64,000 nt of DNA, from the NCBI RefSeq assembly GCF_002222615.2, contig NZ_CP022412.2:620001-684000 (forward strand). The letters run 5' to 3'. Below are positions 1-9,267 of the stretch, piece after piece. Numbering within the stretch: position 1 is the stretch's first letter; every line of letters starts with the position of its first letter. A model generated the notes under the pieces. The model was not told the DNA's origin. It ran no database searches and saw only the letters and a list, made by a program, of their open reading frames with translations. Position numbers and translations under genes: made by a program. This DNA comes from Bacteroides caccae (GTDB lineage Bacteria; Bacteroidota; Bacteroidia; Bacteroidales; Bacteroidaceae).

Positions 1-1078
1 GGAACTCTACTTGGGTTCTTATCCTATCACTCCGGCCACTGACATTCTGCACGAATTAGCCAAACATAAATCACTGGGCGTAAAAACCGTACAGTGCGAA
101 GACGAAATCGCAGGTTGTGCATCTGCTGTCGGTGCAGCTTTTGCCGGTGCCCTGGCAGTAACTACGACTTCCGGCCCGGGCGTCTGCCTGAAAAGTGAGG
201 CAATGAACCTTGCCGTTATCGGCGAACTTCCACTAGTGATCGTCAACGTACAGCGTGGCGGACCGTCTACCGGTCTTCCTACGAAATCAGAACAGACCGA
301 CTTACTGCAAGCTCTCTACGGACGTAACGGTGAAAGCCCGATGCCCGTCATTGCTGCAACATCACCGACCAACTGTTTTGATGCTGCATATATGGCAGCT
401 AAAATCGCTTTGGAACACATGACTCCGGTTGTACTGTTGACTGATGCTTTTGTAGCTAACGGCTCTGCAGCCTGGAAACTTCCTAACTTGGATGAATATC
501 CTGCTATCAATCCACCGTATGTAACTCCTGATATGGCAGGAAACTGGACCCCGTACCAACGTAACGAAGAAACTGGTGTACGCTATTGGGCTATCCCGGG
601 AACAGAGGGCTTCATGCATCGTATCGGTGGTCTTGAAAAGAGTAACGAAACAGGTGCAATCTCTACCGAACCGGAAAATCACAATAAAATGGTTCACCTT
701 CGTCAAGCCAAAGTGGACAAAATTGCAGACTACATCCCCGAGCTCGAAGTATTGGGCGACAAAGATGCAGATTTGCTGATTGTAGGCTGGGGTGGTACTT
801 ACGGCCATCTCCGTCTGGCTATGGACTATATGCGCGAACATGGAAAGAAAGTGGCTTTCGCCCACTTCCAATATATCAACCCGCTACCGAAGAACACGGC
901 TGACGTATTACGTAAATATAAAAAGATCGTGGTAGCTGAACAGAACTTGGGACAATTTGCAGGTTACCTGCGCATGAAAGCACCCGGACTGAACATCAGC
1001 CAGTTCAACCAAGTGAAAGGACAGCCTTTCATTACGAGAGAATTGATAGATGCATTTACTAAATTATTGGAGGAATAA
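1..1078 (+). CDS. korA: 2-oxoglutarate:ferredoxin oxidoreductase, alpha subunit (5' truncated)
   Basis: Partial gene; the frame is open to the window edge, and the residues Glu-Leu-Tyr read before the TTG at position 11, so that TTG is an internal leucine rather than a start. The visible part has the GSYPITPATDIL motif and the TTSGPG segment of the pyrimidine-binding/transketolase-like domain of 2-oxoacid:ferredoxin oxidoreductase alpha subunits, followed by the C-terminal domain with the VAEQNLGQ motif. The enzyme oxidatively decarboxylates 2-oxoglutarate (or a related 2-oxoacid) to the acyl-CoA with ferredoxin as electron acceptor, in the cytoplasm. The beta subunit starts 3 bases after the stop, so the two are co-transcribed. 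The 2-oxoglutarate specificity is inferred from similarity to Bacteroides korAB; other 2-oxoacids cannot be excluded. Confidence 0.9.
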   Translation, partial: ELYLGSYPITPATDILHELAKHKSLGVKTVQCEDEIAGCASAVGAAFAGALAVTTTSGPGVCLKSEAMNLAVIGELPLVIVNVQRGGPSTGLPTKSEQTDLLQALYGRNGESPMPVIAATSPTNCFDAAYMAAKIALEHMTPVVLLTDAFVANGSAAWKLPNLDEYPAINPPYVTPDMAGNWTPYQRNEETGVRYWAIPGTEGFMHRIGGLEKSNETGAISTEPENHNKMVHLRQAKVDKIADYIPELEVLGDKDADLLIVGWGGTYGHLRLAMDYMREHGKKVAFAHFQYINPLPKNTADVLRKYKKIVVAEQNLGQFAGYLRMKAPGLNISQFNQVKGQPFITRELIDAFTKLLEE

Positions 1079-1081
1079 GAG

Positions 1082-2092
1082 ATGAGCGATAAAGTATATA
1101 CCGTACAAGATTATAAATCAGGCCAGCCCCGCTGGTGTCCGGGATGCGGTGACCACGCTTTCCTGAATTCACTGCATAAGGCTATGGCCGAACTGGGAAC
1201 AGCTCCGCATGATATTGCCGTAATTTCGGGTATCGGTTGTTCTTCCCGTCTGCCTTACTATGTAAATACGTATGGCTTCCACACTATACACGGACGTGCA
1301 GCCGCTATTGCAACAGGAGCCAAAGTAGCTAATCCCAATTTGACTATCTGGCAGATTTCCGGTGACGGTGATGGCCTGGCAATCGGTGGTAACCACTTCA
1401 TCCACGCTGTCCGCCGTAACATTGACTTGAATATGATTCTGCTGAACAACCGCATTTACGGTTTGACCAAGGGACAATATTCACCGACTTCCGAACGTGG
1501 ATTTGTCAGTAAATCATCTCCTTACGGAACAGTAGAAGACCCATTCCATCCGGCAGAACTTGCTTTCGGTGCACGTGGACGTTTCTTTGCACGCTGTATC
1601 GCTGTAGACGGTGCCGCTTCCGTAGAAGTATTGAAAGCAGCAGCCGCTCATAAAGGTGCTTCGGTTGTCGAAGTTCTGCAAAACTGTGTTATTTTCAACG
1701 ACGGAACTCATGCCAGCGTTGCAACCAAAGAAGGACGTGCCAAGAACGCGATCTATCTGGAACATGGTAAACCGATGTTGTTCGGTGAAAACAAAGAATT
1801 CGGATTAATGCAGGAAGGTTTCGGACTGAAAGTAGTGAAACTCGGTGAAAACGGTATCACAGAAAAAGATATTCTTATCCACGATGCACACTGCCAGGAC
1901 AATACACTTCAACTGAAACTGGCCTTGATGGAAGGTCCCGACTTCCCGATTGCACTCGGTGTAATCCGCGATGTAGATGCTCCGACCTACAATGATGCAG
2001 TTACAGAACAAATCGAAGAAATCAAAGGCAAGAAGAAATACCACAATTTCCAAGAGCTGTTGATGACTAATGATACTTGGGAAGTGAAGTAA
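1082..2092 (+). CDS. korB: 2-oxoglutarate:ferredoxin oxidoreductase, beta subunit
   Basis: The 336-residue product has the full length usual for the thiamine-diphosphate-binding beta subunit. Near the N-terminus it has the RWCPGCGDHAFL motif and ISGIGCSSR. The ThDP signature GDGDGLAIGGNHF lies around residues 96-108, followed by NNRIYGLTKGQ, the magnesium-binding Asn/Tyr region. It binds ThDP and carries out the decarboxylation step, passing electrons to ferredoxin. It follows korA at 3 bases with an AGGAATAAGAG ribosome-binding region, so the pair is translationally linked. A strong terminator lies 22 bases after the stop. Confidence 0.93.
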   Translation: MSDKVYTVQDYKSGQPRWCPGCGDHAFLNSLHKAMAELGTAPHDIAVISGIGCSSRLPYYVNTYGFHTIHGRAAAIATGAKVANPNLTIWQISGDGDGLAIGGNHFIHAVRRNIDLNMILLNNRIYGLTKGQYSPTSERGFVSKSSPYGTVEDPFHPAELAFGARGRFFARCIAVDGAASVEVLKAAAAHKGASVVEVLQNCVIFNDGTHASVATKEGRAKNAIYLEHGKPMLFGENKEFGLMQEGFGLKVVKLGENGITEKDILIHDAHCQDNTLQLKLALMEGPDFPIALGVIRDVDAPTYNDAVTEQIEEIKGKKKYHNFQELLMTNDTWEVK

Positions 2093-2113
2093 ATTCATAA
2101 TTTATCTAATAAC

Positions 2114-2153
2114 AAAGGCGTAGAGTGAGAACTGGTTCTCTTTCTACGCCTTT
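2114..2153 (+). terminator. Rho-independent terminator after korAB
   Basis: An 11-bp perfect stem, AAAGGCGTAGA (2114-2124) with TCTACGCCTTT (2143-2153), encloses a loop that can fold further (GAGAAC/GTTCTC). It is followed by the T-rich run TTTATTTATT. It ends the kor operon; its A-rich 5' arm could also work weakly for minus-strand transcripts. Confidence 0.85.
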
Positions 2154-2278
2154 ATTTATTATCCACCATAATTCAGCCATTCTGCCGATCAAACTATGTA
2201 CGAACTCTCTTGAGATGAGCAGAGCAATTCCCCTACCGCCATATGGAATTTGAAATTCATAAAATATATCCTTTTATT

Positions 2279-4666
2279 CTATTGATAGATATCCGTTCCA
2301 AATGCCCAACCCAAATAATTTGCCTCCAGCACCTTATCTACTTTATCAAACACGACTGTGAATGGATGCTTCAAGTTACAATGAAGATTAGTTATTTGCT
2401 TCTCATTTGCTTTGACCTTCAGTTTATTTCCTTGCTTTTCAATAATACAGTTGTATCCGACAACCGAGCCGTCCGGACGTTCTACAATAAAGGCGTTAGT
2501 AAGCATAGATTCAGCAATACACTTGAATACTTCGTGCACATCGTTATCCTGTGTATTAATTGTCTGCCAATCACTAACCATATTCACATATTGTTCACCT
2601 ATAATAAATTCGCGTGTATCATAGAGTTCAGGATGTGGATTTCCAAAACTCAATGAATCTTGTGTCACATGTGTATCAGCACTGCAAGCCTGTTTTACTT
2701 TCAGATACGGATCTACAACAAATGCCCAGCGAAGATTTCCTGTACGATAATCAATCAGATGAGAAAAAGCTCCCATCGCATTATAAGTTTCTTTCAACCA
2801 GCGTTCTTCACCTGTCAGCAGATAAGCATAATAGGTAGCGTAACCACGCCAGCCGCTCCAACCGTGAGGAGAGTTGAACATGTTCGGCAACATCTGCACG
2901 TCATATTGTGCTTCCCAATAACGCATGGTTCCACCCCTCCGGCGGGCATCGGGGACTCGCAGTTGGGTAAGACAATCATGACTCTCCAGAATTTGTAACA
3001 TAGCGTCTGTATAATGTTTACGCACCTTTTCGTCTTTCTGCATCAATCCCAGCATTCCAATCTGAAGTGCAGAACAGGAAATCATTCCATCCTCAAAAGT
3101 AAGTTCTCCTTCTGTTTCAAAGTCACCTTGTGAAGCAACCAACTGGTCGATAGCACGTTTGGCAGATTGATAATGGCGCTCCGCCGCCTCTGCCCATACA
3201 GTATTCTTCTTGCCTAACTCACGTTCGACCAAAGTAAGTTCCAGCATACTTTTCGCTACATAGATAACGCTGGTATAAATAATATGATGATTGACATAGG
3301 CACCATCTTCACGTTGCCAATTGTTCATCAACCAGTCTGCCAAACGAGAAGCCTTCTGTAAGTCGGCTATATCACCATAAGCTTGATATTTGTCTACTAA
3401 CAAACCTATTGTCCCCGAAGTATTCTGTATGCGTGAAGCGTGGTACTTAGGCTCCATCTTTTGTTGATCATGTAACAAGCCGAATAAATAATCAAAGCGA
3501 TCACGTAAAGCTTTATCCAGTTGTTTATCCGGAAAATATTGTGCAGCAATAAAAGAAGAATGGAAGCCATACCAACTTTCTATGTGTGAAGTAGCTTTCT
3601 GGTGATATTTCAAAGCATTCCGACGTGCCTGTTCCATAGTCCATTTCCAGTCATGATGTACTGAAAGAATACCTTCTGTTTCTTTTCCATTGTCCCTGAC
3701 ACGTACTGTATACAACCCGACATCCGGCAGTACACACGACACTTGCTTTACTCCCTCTCCCTGTGTCCGGATATTGACCTTCAACTCCTGCCCTTTATCA
3801 TCCAACACTTTGATATCTTTAGAACCAGACAGAACTTCAAAAGATGCGGTTTCTCCCGGAACATAAGTCGTCCGATCAACAGAGATCATCGGTATGCCAG
3901 TCGCCTTATGTATAACGTGTTCAAATTCCCCCAACGGATTTATATCCATGAGCACAATAGTCCAGCTCTTGATCTCCCCTTGTTTCAGCATCCACAAATC
4001 TTGTGGATTGCGTTCGGGCAAAGGTAATGCATTCATCAAATCCAGATTTAATGACTCTATCCGGTGCCCCATAAACCAATGTGGAGGTGGATCTTGATAA
4101 CCCAGATTGTAAGCCACACTCCATGAAGCTACAGGCTGTGGCGATACAATTCCCAAAGCGTGTCCTGCAGGGGTTTGCAGATAACCGTAGAAATGTGTCT
4201 TTTCATTGCGCATCAGCGTTGGGAAATATTTTCCAAACCAGTCCGGATACTTATCCATATAAGTATCGATTCCCAATTTCAGTCCCGCCTTTGTCGGTTG
4301 AAAAGGTACATTCCCTTTGTTTTCAAGAGTAACTTTCAAAGCCGGCTGCCCTTTCCATGACTGATACGTTAGACGGCATTCCACCTGGTCTATCGTACTC
4401 CGATAAGAAAGATATCCGTCAGGTATCCAAGCTGCGGTAATTTCTTTACCACTGATTTCAGCATAAAAAGAAGGACCACAGTTACCTTGCCCAGAACGAA
4501 AGAAAGGAATGGTGTCATTACCTTTCTTATCCTTGAAGATAATCTGTTCCAAATAGCCCTTGTCTGAAATGCGAGCTTCCCATCCGGTATGTTTCCATAC
4601 GGTAGACTGAGAAAAGGCACCCATACTACATAACAAGCTTCCTAGCAGGAAATAATTTTTTATCAT
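2279..4666 (-). CDS. Secreted beta-sandwich plus alpha/alpha-barrel protein, probable carbohydrate-active enzyme
   Basis: The 795-residue product has a signal peptide (residues 1-19, cleavage near AFSQ). Roughly the first 330 residues are beta-rich; the second half is helical, with repeated patterns seen in alpha/alpha-toroid glycosidases and lyases (ADWLMNNW, GWSGWRGYATYYAYLLTG). I do not recognise the family with certainty. The layout is reminiscent of rhamnose-glucuronate lyases such as PL27, but I see no motif that proves it. It is oriented away from, and lies just downstream of, the remains of a SusD gene (4763-4900), with a hairpin between them. It is therefore a surviving enzyme of a former glycan-utilisation locus, and its own promoter may be lost. 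Confidence 0.6.
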   Translation of the reverse strand: MIKNYFLLGSLLCSMGAFSQSTVWKHTGWEARISDKGYLEQIIFKDKKGNDTIPFFRSGQGNCGPSFYAEISGKEITAAWIPDGYLSYRSTIDQVECRLTYQSWKGQPALKVTLENKGNVPFQPTKAGLKLGIDTYMDKYPDWFGKYFPTLMRNEKTHFYGYLQTPAGHALGIVSPQPVASWSVAYNLGYQDPPPHWFMGHRIESLNLDLMNALPLPERNPQDLWMLKQGEIKSWTIVLMDINPLGEFEHVIHKATGIPMISVDRTTYVPGETASFEVLSGSKDIKVLDDKGQELKVNIRTQGEGVKQVSCVLPDVGLYTVRVRDNGKETEGILSVHHDWKWTMEQARRNALKYHQKATSHIESWYGFHSSFIAAQYFPDKQLDKALRDRFDYLFGLLHDQQKMEPKYHASRIQNTSGTIGLLVDKYQAYGDIADLQKASRLADWLMNNWQREDGAYVNHHIIYTSVIYVAKSMLELTLVERELGKKNTVWAEAAERHYQSAKRAIDQLVASQGDFETEGELTFEDGMISCSALQIGMLGLMQKDEKVRKHYTDAMLQILESHDCLTQLRVPDARRRGGTMRYWEAQYDVQMLPNMFNSPHGWSGWRGYATYYAYLLTGEERWLKETYNAMGAFSHLIDYRTGNLRWAFVVDPYLKVKQACSADTHVTQDSLSFGNPHPELYDTREFIIGEQYVNMVSDWQTINTQDNDVHEVFKCIAESMLTNAFIVERPDGSVVGYNCIIEKQGNKLKVKANEKQITNLHCNLKHPFTVVFDKVDKVLEANYLGWAFGTDIYQ

Positions 4667-4692
4667 TTATATATCAGTGTTTTGTATAGTAA

Positions 4693-4734
4693 ATCACACT
4701 TCCCCTATATAAGGGAATTAAGGGAAAGTGTGAT
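4693..4734 (-). terminator. Intercistronic hairpin between SusD remnant and downstream gene
   Basis: The inverted repeat ATCACACTTCCCC (4693-4705) pairs with GGGAAAGTGTGAT (4722-4734), with one mismatch. It lies between the SusD remnant stop and the next start codon. That is where Bacteroides PULs often carry a partial terminator or mRNA-stability hairpin that lowers expression of enzymes relative to SusCD. The poly-T tail is weak, so read-through is likely. Confidence 0.55.
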
Positions 4735-4762
4735 ATGTATATGTCTATTTATGGCAACTCAA

Positions 4763-4900
4763 TTACCAATTAGGATTCTGTACCAATTTCGGATTCTTGT
4801 TCAAATATTCCTGCTGAATCGGATAGAGGTAGCCTTCTTCTTTAAATACGAATGGCATCATGTCTGCCTTAACTTCCCTATTAAATTCTTCAGCTGTTGT
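4763..4900 (-). pseudogene. C-terminal remnant of a SusD-family lipoprotein gene
   Basis: On the minus strand, codons ending at a TAA (4763-4765) read ...PFVFKEEGYLYPIQQEYLNK... and finish NPKLVQNPNW. This is the typical SusD C-terminal pattern (YLYPIPxxE, NPxLxQNPGW). Only about 45 codons are recognisable. Upstream the frame becomes AT-rich without similarity, and a stop (TGA) occurs near 4950. The rest of SusD and the whole SusC gene are gone, replaced by the end of the LolC/E-like gene region. It marks a deletion breakpoint of an old PUL. Confidence 0.8.
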
Positions 4901-5026
4901 ACAAATTACTTTTTCAATTAACAAAATCGAGCCAAATATACAAGTATATCATCAATTACAAAAATAATAAGGCTTTAAAAGTTTTCAAATATAGGAAAGT
5001 TTCCACAAGAGGAGTTCCGCATCCGA

Positions 5027-6253
5027 CTATAAAAGTCTTTTACTCAAATAGCGTACCGGATACCACACAGAAAGGAATCCGACAGTCAGAACGGTTATGA
5101 AGACAAGCACAACATCCCACGCATGAACACTGACAGGGTAGGCGTCCACGATAAAAGTACCACCGCCTCCACCTAGCGAAATTACGCCAAATTTCTGCTG
5201 GACAAAACATAAAATTAATCCGAGAATAATACCGGAGATAGCACCAAAAAGAGAAATAAGACGTCCCTCAAATAAGAATATCCGGGAAATAAGTTTATCA
5301 TTAGCCCCCAGACTGCGTAATGTTACAACATCATCTTTTTTATCCAGTATCAGCATAGAAAGAGAACCGATCACATTAAAACAGGCAATCATAAGGATAA
5401 AAGTCAAAAATAGATAGGAGATCAGTTTCTCAATTTCCATAATACGGAACACATCCGCCTGCTGCTGATAACGGTCCTGAACAACAAAATCATCTCCCAA
5501 CATTTTTTCGATCTTAGATTGTACAGATGAGACGTTTGCACCGGATTTTAATTTCAGCTCTATCGCAGAAACCTCCGTGGTATAATCCAGCAGTTGTCGG
5601 ATAAAATCAAGAGAGGTAAGAATATATTTACCATCATACAGCTGTTGATTCACGACAAACACCACTCCGGGAGAATAAAGATAGTCACGTTTAAAGGAAG
5701 CACCGGGATTTGCCATATTTACTTTGGCATTCCGTTTGGGAAGATAAACCTGAAGCGGATCGACAAATTCCAATCCTGTACCTAAAGTGGCCACGAGTTC
5801 CACTCCCATAATCCCGTAATTCACAATCGAATCATGCAAGAGAAACTCACCGGCTCCATAAAGTATACTGTCAATCTCGGTCAATTCCTCAAAGTTATCT
5901 TCTACACCCTTCAAAACAGCCATAGTCTGACGGTCTTTATACTGTACCATTGCATTCTCTTCGAGCGTTTCTGTAGATACAGCCACTTCGGGAAGCGCAC
6001 AAACAGCGCGAATCCGTTCATCTTGCCCGTCAAAAACCTTCCCTTCACGAACCACAATTTTCAACTGCGGATCGAAAGCGGTGAAAAAGCTGGCCACCAT
6101 ATCCTGAAAGCCGTTAAAAACAGAGAGTGTACAGATCAACGCCAATGTAGCAAGGGCCACTCCGCACACAGAAATGCCGGATATGATATTAATAGCATTA
6201 TGTTTCTTTTTCGAAAAAAGATAACGCCGGGCTATATAGAAGGGGAAATTCAC
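5027..6253 (-). CDS. LolC/LolE-family lipoprotein-releasing ABC transporter permease
   Basis: The 408-residue product has an N-terminal membrane segment (ISGISVCGVALATLALICTL) preceded by the basic start ARRYLFSKKKHNAINIIS, which is typical of LolC/LolE and FtsX-like permeases. A large periplasmic domain follows, then three C-terminal membrane segments (around residues 280-300, 335-355 and 375-398). The family extracts lipoproteins from the inner membrane for delivery to LolA. It is the last gene of the aroQ-pyk-OMT-rbfA operon, 17 bases after rbfA. Its ATPase partner is not in the window. Confidence 0.85.
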   Translation of the reverse strand: MNFPFYIARRYLFSKKKHNAINIISGISVCGVALATLALICTLSVFNGFQDMVASFFTAFDPQLKIVVREGKVFDGQDERIRAVCALPEVAVSTETLEENAMVQYKDRQTMAVLKGVEDNFEELTEIDSILYGAGEFLLHDSIVNYGIMGVELVATLGTGLEFVDPLQVYLPKRNAKVNMANPGASFKRDYLYSPGVVFVVNQQLYDGKYILTSLDFIRQLLDYTTEVSAIELKLKSGANVSSVQSKIEKMLGDDFVVQDRYQQQADVFRIMEIEKLISYLFLTFILMIACFNVIGSLSMLILDKKDDVVTLRSLGANDKLISRIFLFEGRLISLFGAISGIILGLILCFVQQKFGVISLGGGGGTFIVDAYPVSVHAWDVVLVFITVLTVGFLSVWYPVRYLSKRLL

Positions 6254-6270
6254 CTCTGCAATGAATTATT

Positions 6271-6603
6271 TCATTTCAGCAATGAGTCAATCTTCTCGAT
6301 ATAATCCAACGAATCATCCACAAAGAACTTCAGTTCAGGGATAATACGTAGCTGATAACGAACACGAGTACCCAGTTCATAACGAATGGATTTCATATTA
6401 TCATTGATATTCTTCACCATTTCTTCTGCTTTCTCAGAAGGAAAAACACTGAGATAAACACGGGCAATACTCATATCCGGACTAATGCGCACAGCACTAA
6501 CCGATACCAACGTCCCATGCATCGCCTTTGTCTGCAACAGGAATATCTCACTCAGTTCTTTCTGCAACAAGCGGGATATCTTATTCTGTCTAGTTGTTTC
6601 CAT
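6271..6603 (-). CDS. rbfA: Ribosome-binding factor A
   Basis: A 110-residue protein of usual RbfA length. It starts METTRQNKISRLLQKELSEI and has the KH-like core region DMSIARVYLSVFP followed by YELGTRVRYQLRIIPELKFFVDDSLDY, a classic RbfA C-terminal signature. It helps 30S maturation by binding near the 16S rRNA 5' helix. It sits between the O-methyltransferase (12 bases upstream) and the permease in a minus-strand operon. Confidence 0.93.
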   Translation of the reverse strand: METTRQNKISRLLQKELSEIFLLQTKAMHGTLVSVSAVRISPDMSIARVYLSVFPSEKAEEMVKNINDNMKSIRYELGTRVRYQLRIIPELKFFVDDSLDYIEKIDSLLK

Positions 6604-6615
6604 AAATCTACTCCT

Positions 6616-7254
6616 TTACTTTTTTCTTATAATCGTTAACCCATCACGTAAGGGTAATATTACTTTCTCCACCCGTTCATCTTTGGCTACAAGATCATTA
6701 AAAGCCTTAATGCCGATTGTCTGGGCATCCGTATTACGGGGTTGTTCCAGCACATGACCATCCCACAGCGTATTGTCAGCTATCATGTATCCTCCTTCGG
6801 AAAGATGAGCCAACGTCATTTCGTAATACTCAATATATTTACGTTTATCACCGTCAATAAAAGCCAGATCAAACGTAACGCCCAAATCGGGAACAAGTTC
6901 CAAGGCATCACCTATATAGAAACGGATTTTATCTGCAAATGGCGATTTTTCAAGCCACGGACGGGTAAAGTCCTCTTGTTCATCATTTATTTCAAAGGTA
7001 TGCAACATTCCGCCCTCCGACAAACCTTCTGCCAGACAAAGAGCGGAATATCCGCTATACGTCCCGATCTCCAGTATCTGCCGAGGCCGAATCATCTTCA
7101 CAAACATCTTCAACATCCGCCCCTGCAAATGCCCGGAAGCCATACGGGGACGAAGCAATTTTACGTGCGTATCCCGATACAGCGCTTTCAAATAATCGCT
7201 TTCGGGATCAATATGTTGCAGAATATATTCGTCAATAGATTCAGTCTCTTGCAT
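6616..7254 (-). CDS. Class I SAM-dependent O-methyltransferase (COMT-like)
   Basis: The 212-residue product has SAM-binding motif I ILEIGTYSGYSALCLAEGL (residues ~62-80). It also has the metal-binding region DLAFIDGDKRKYIEYYE and the IADNTLWDGHV segment characteristic of the family of cation-dependent O-methyltransferases (Methyltransf_3). The substrate is unknown. The gene lies 14 bases downstream of pyk in the same operon. Confidence 0.9.
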   Translation of the reverse strand: MQETESIDEYILQHIDPESDYLKALYRDTHVKLLRPRMASGHLQGRMLKMFVKMIRPRQILEIGTYSGYSALCLAEGLSEGGMLHTFEINDEQEDFTRPWLEKSPFADKIRFYIGDALELVPDLGVTFDLAFIDGDKRKYIEYYEMTLAHLSEGGYMIADNTLWDGHVLEQPRNTDAQTIGIKAFNDLVAKDERVEKVILPLRDGLTIIRKK

Positions 7255-7268
7255 ACAGCCTGTTCTTT

Positions 7269-8726
7269 TTACAGATAACGGTTATTATTAGGCAATACGG
7301 TATCTTCCGCATGCTTCAACGCATCCTCCACCACATTTATTTCGAGGAAGGAAGTTTGCGTACCTTCTTTACCACTACTCAAATAGCCTACCATATCCGT
7401 TGGCTGCAAACGTCCTTCTTTCAACAGGCGGCGCAGGGCTGCAAAATAGTATTCCTGCCCGTTTGCGAGTTCCGGCATATAGATCGCTTCCACACCATAA
7501 GAAAGAGCCAGATGCCGCATCGTCTTTTCCTTATAACAAATAGCCAATACCGGATACTTGCCACGGAAAGCAGCCAGATTGCGTGCTGTACGTCCGCTAT
7601 AACTGTCGGTAATGATCGCACGTATCTTTAACTTAGATGTAGCTTTTACAGCCTGTTTGGCAAGGAAAGCCGTAACATCATTACTGTTTTCATCCAACGG
7701 GATACGAATATCATTTTCTTCCAGTTTATCTTTTTCAGCCTGAGCCGCAATCTTAGTCATTGTTTTCACCGCATCCACCGGATACTTACCATAAGCAGTT
7801 TCACCACTCAACATCAAAGCGTCCGTACGATAATAAATTGCATTGGCAATGTCAGTAACTTCCGCACGAGTAGGACGAGGATTGTTAATCATCGTATGCA
7901 ACATTTGCGTAGCAACGATCACCGGCTTCTTTGCCAGGATACATTTACGAATCAGCACACGCTGGATTCCCGGAATGCGTTCCTGAGGGACCTCAATACC
8001 TAAATCACCACGGGCAACCATAACGCCGTCGGCTACTTCCAGTATCTCATCAATATTATCTACGCCTTCCTGATTTTCAATCTTGGCAATAATCTTAATG
8101 TCACTATTATGAGCATCCAGAATCGCACGAATATCAAGTACATCCTGACGATTGCGCACGAAAGAGTGAGCGATAAAATCAATATCCTTTTCGATAGCAT
8201 AAAGGATATTGTTACGGTCTTTTTCCGTCAAGGAAGGAAGATTGATACGAACACCCGGAACATTCACGCTCTTACGGCTTCCCAAAGTAGCTTCGTTCTT
8301 CACTTCACAAAGCAAATAATCAGCGGTTTTATCAATGACTTCCAGTTCCAGATCACCATCGTCAATCAAAATCGTACCACCGATATTCAAATCGTGTACA
8401 AAATTGGGATATGAAACAGCAATACACTCACGGGTAGTTTCAAGTTCCGGATTACCTACAATCTTTACTTTCTCACCTATTTTATATGGAATCGGTTCTT
8501 CATTGGCAGTCGTACGGACTTCCGGTCCTTTCGTATCCATTAGAATCGCAATACGATTGGACACGGTACGTACATTTGCAATCAGAGCTTCAAAACCTTC
8601 ACGGCTGGCGTGCGCAGTATTCATACGCACCACATTCATTCCAGCTTCAAAGAGCTGTTTTATAAAATCCACATCACAACGTCTATCCGAAATAGAAGCC
8701 ACAATCTTAGTCTGTTTCAATAACAT
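7269..8726 (-). CDS. pyk: Pyruvate kinase
   Basis: The 485-residue product is of usual length. Features in order are: N-terminal barrel motif FEAGMNVVRMNTAH; K/Mg-binding MDTKGPEVRT; active-site signature region IIAKIENQEGVDNIDEI with the catalytic lysine; MVARGDLGIEVP; and VATQMLHTMINNPRPTRAEV. A C-terminal allosteric domain follows. It converts phosphoenolpyruvate and ADP to pyruvate and ATP. It follows aroQ by 28 bases in the operon. Confidence 0.96.
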   Translation of the reverse strand: MLLKQTKIVASISDRRCDVDFIKQLFEAGMNVVRMNTAHASREGFEALIANVRTVSNRIAILMDTKGPEVRTTANEEPIPYKIGEKVKIVGNPELETTRECIAVSYPNFVHDLNIGGTILIDDGDLELEVIDKTADYLLCEVKNEATLGSRKSVNVPGVRINLPSLTEKDRNNILYAIEKDIDFIAHSFVRNRQDVLDIRAILDAHNSDIKIIAKIENQEGVDNIDEILEVADGVMVARGDLGIEVPQERIPGIQRVLIRKCILAKKPVIVATQMLHTMINNPRPTRAEVTDIANAIYYRTDALMLSGETAYGKYPVDAVKTMTKIAAQAEKDKLEENDIRIPLDENSNDVTAFLAKQAVKATSKLKIRAIITDSYSGRTARNLAAFRGKYPVLAICYKEKTMRHLALSYGVEAIYMPELANGQEYYFAALRRLLKEGRLQPTDMVGYLSSGKEGTQTSFLEINVVEDALKHAEDTVLPNNNRYL

Positions 8727-8754
8727 AGTCTTTCTACCTATTATATATTATACC

Positions 8755-9177
8755 TTATTTATTTTCTAACAATGCCTCCAGCGCCAACCTATATGAGTTC
8801 AGTCCAAAGCCGCAAATCACCCCTTTGCAGGCACAAGCAATCATCGACACATGCCGGAAAGACTCACGACTATGTACATTGGAGATATGCACCTCGATAA
8901 CCGGAGACGTCACAGAGCGAATAGCATCCTGCAAAGCAATGGAAGTATGCGTATAAGCACCCGCATTCAGAATAATCCCGTCCACGTCAAATCCTACCTG
9001 CTGTATGCAGTCGATCATCTCTCCCTCAATATTCGATTGAAAATAGTCGATCTCCACGTCAGTGTATCTTTTGCGAAGTTCAGCCAAATAATCTTCAAAT
9101 GTAACGCTTCCATATATGGAAGGTTCACGCTTACCCAACAGATTTATATTCGGGCCATTAATAATTTGTATCTTCAT
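8755..9177 (-). CDS. aroQ: 3-dehydroquinate dehydratase, type II
   Basis: The start was set at ATG 9177 (MKIQIINGPNINLLGKREP) because the family begins there; an upstream in-frame ATG at 9234 would add 19 non-conserved residues and overlap the promoter. The product has 140 residues. Motifs are GPNINLLGKREPSIYG with the catalytic Tyr, FQSNIEGEMID, LNAGAYTHTSIALQDAI with the catalytic Asn and His region, and EVHISNVHSRESFRH. It dehydrates 3-dehydroquinate in the shikimate pathway. It is the first gene of the operon, with its own promoter (9232-9263). Confidence 0.95.
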   Translation of the reverse strand: MKIQIINGPNINLLGKREPSIYGSVTFEDYLAELRKRYTDVEIDYFQSNIEGEMIDCIQQVGFDVDGIILNAGAYTHTSIALQDAIRSVTSPVIEVHISNVHSRESFRHVSMIACACKGVICGFGLNSYRLALEALLENK

Positions 9178-9231
9178 CGCGTAATCCTCTTTTTTTATAC
9201 CTTTGTATCCAAAGAACAATATTTCAAGCCA

Positions 9232-9263
9232 CAAAGATAGTGCAAACCGAATGTAGAAACAAA
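9232..9263 (-). promoter_or_regulatory. Bacteroides-type promoter of the aroQ operon
   Basis: On the minus strand, TTTG (9260-9263) and TATCTTTG (9232-9239) are separated by exactly 20 bases, matching the Bacteroides consensus TTTG-N19-21-TAnnTTTG. The aroQ start at 9177 lies about 50 bases downstream. Confidence 0.8.
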
Positions 9264-9267
9264 TTTA

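Noticed and set aside
362..871. Minus-strand frame of 169 codons inside korA
   Set aside because: Overlaps a conserved enzyme; no similarity or start signal.
4682..4921. Plus-strand small open frame
   Set aside because: It is the reverse of the SusD remnant, which has the recognisable family end.
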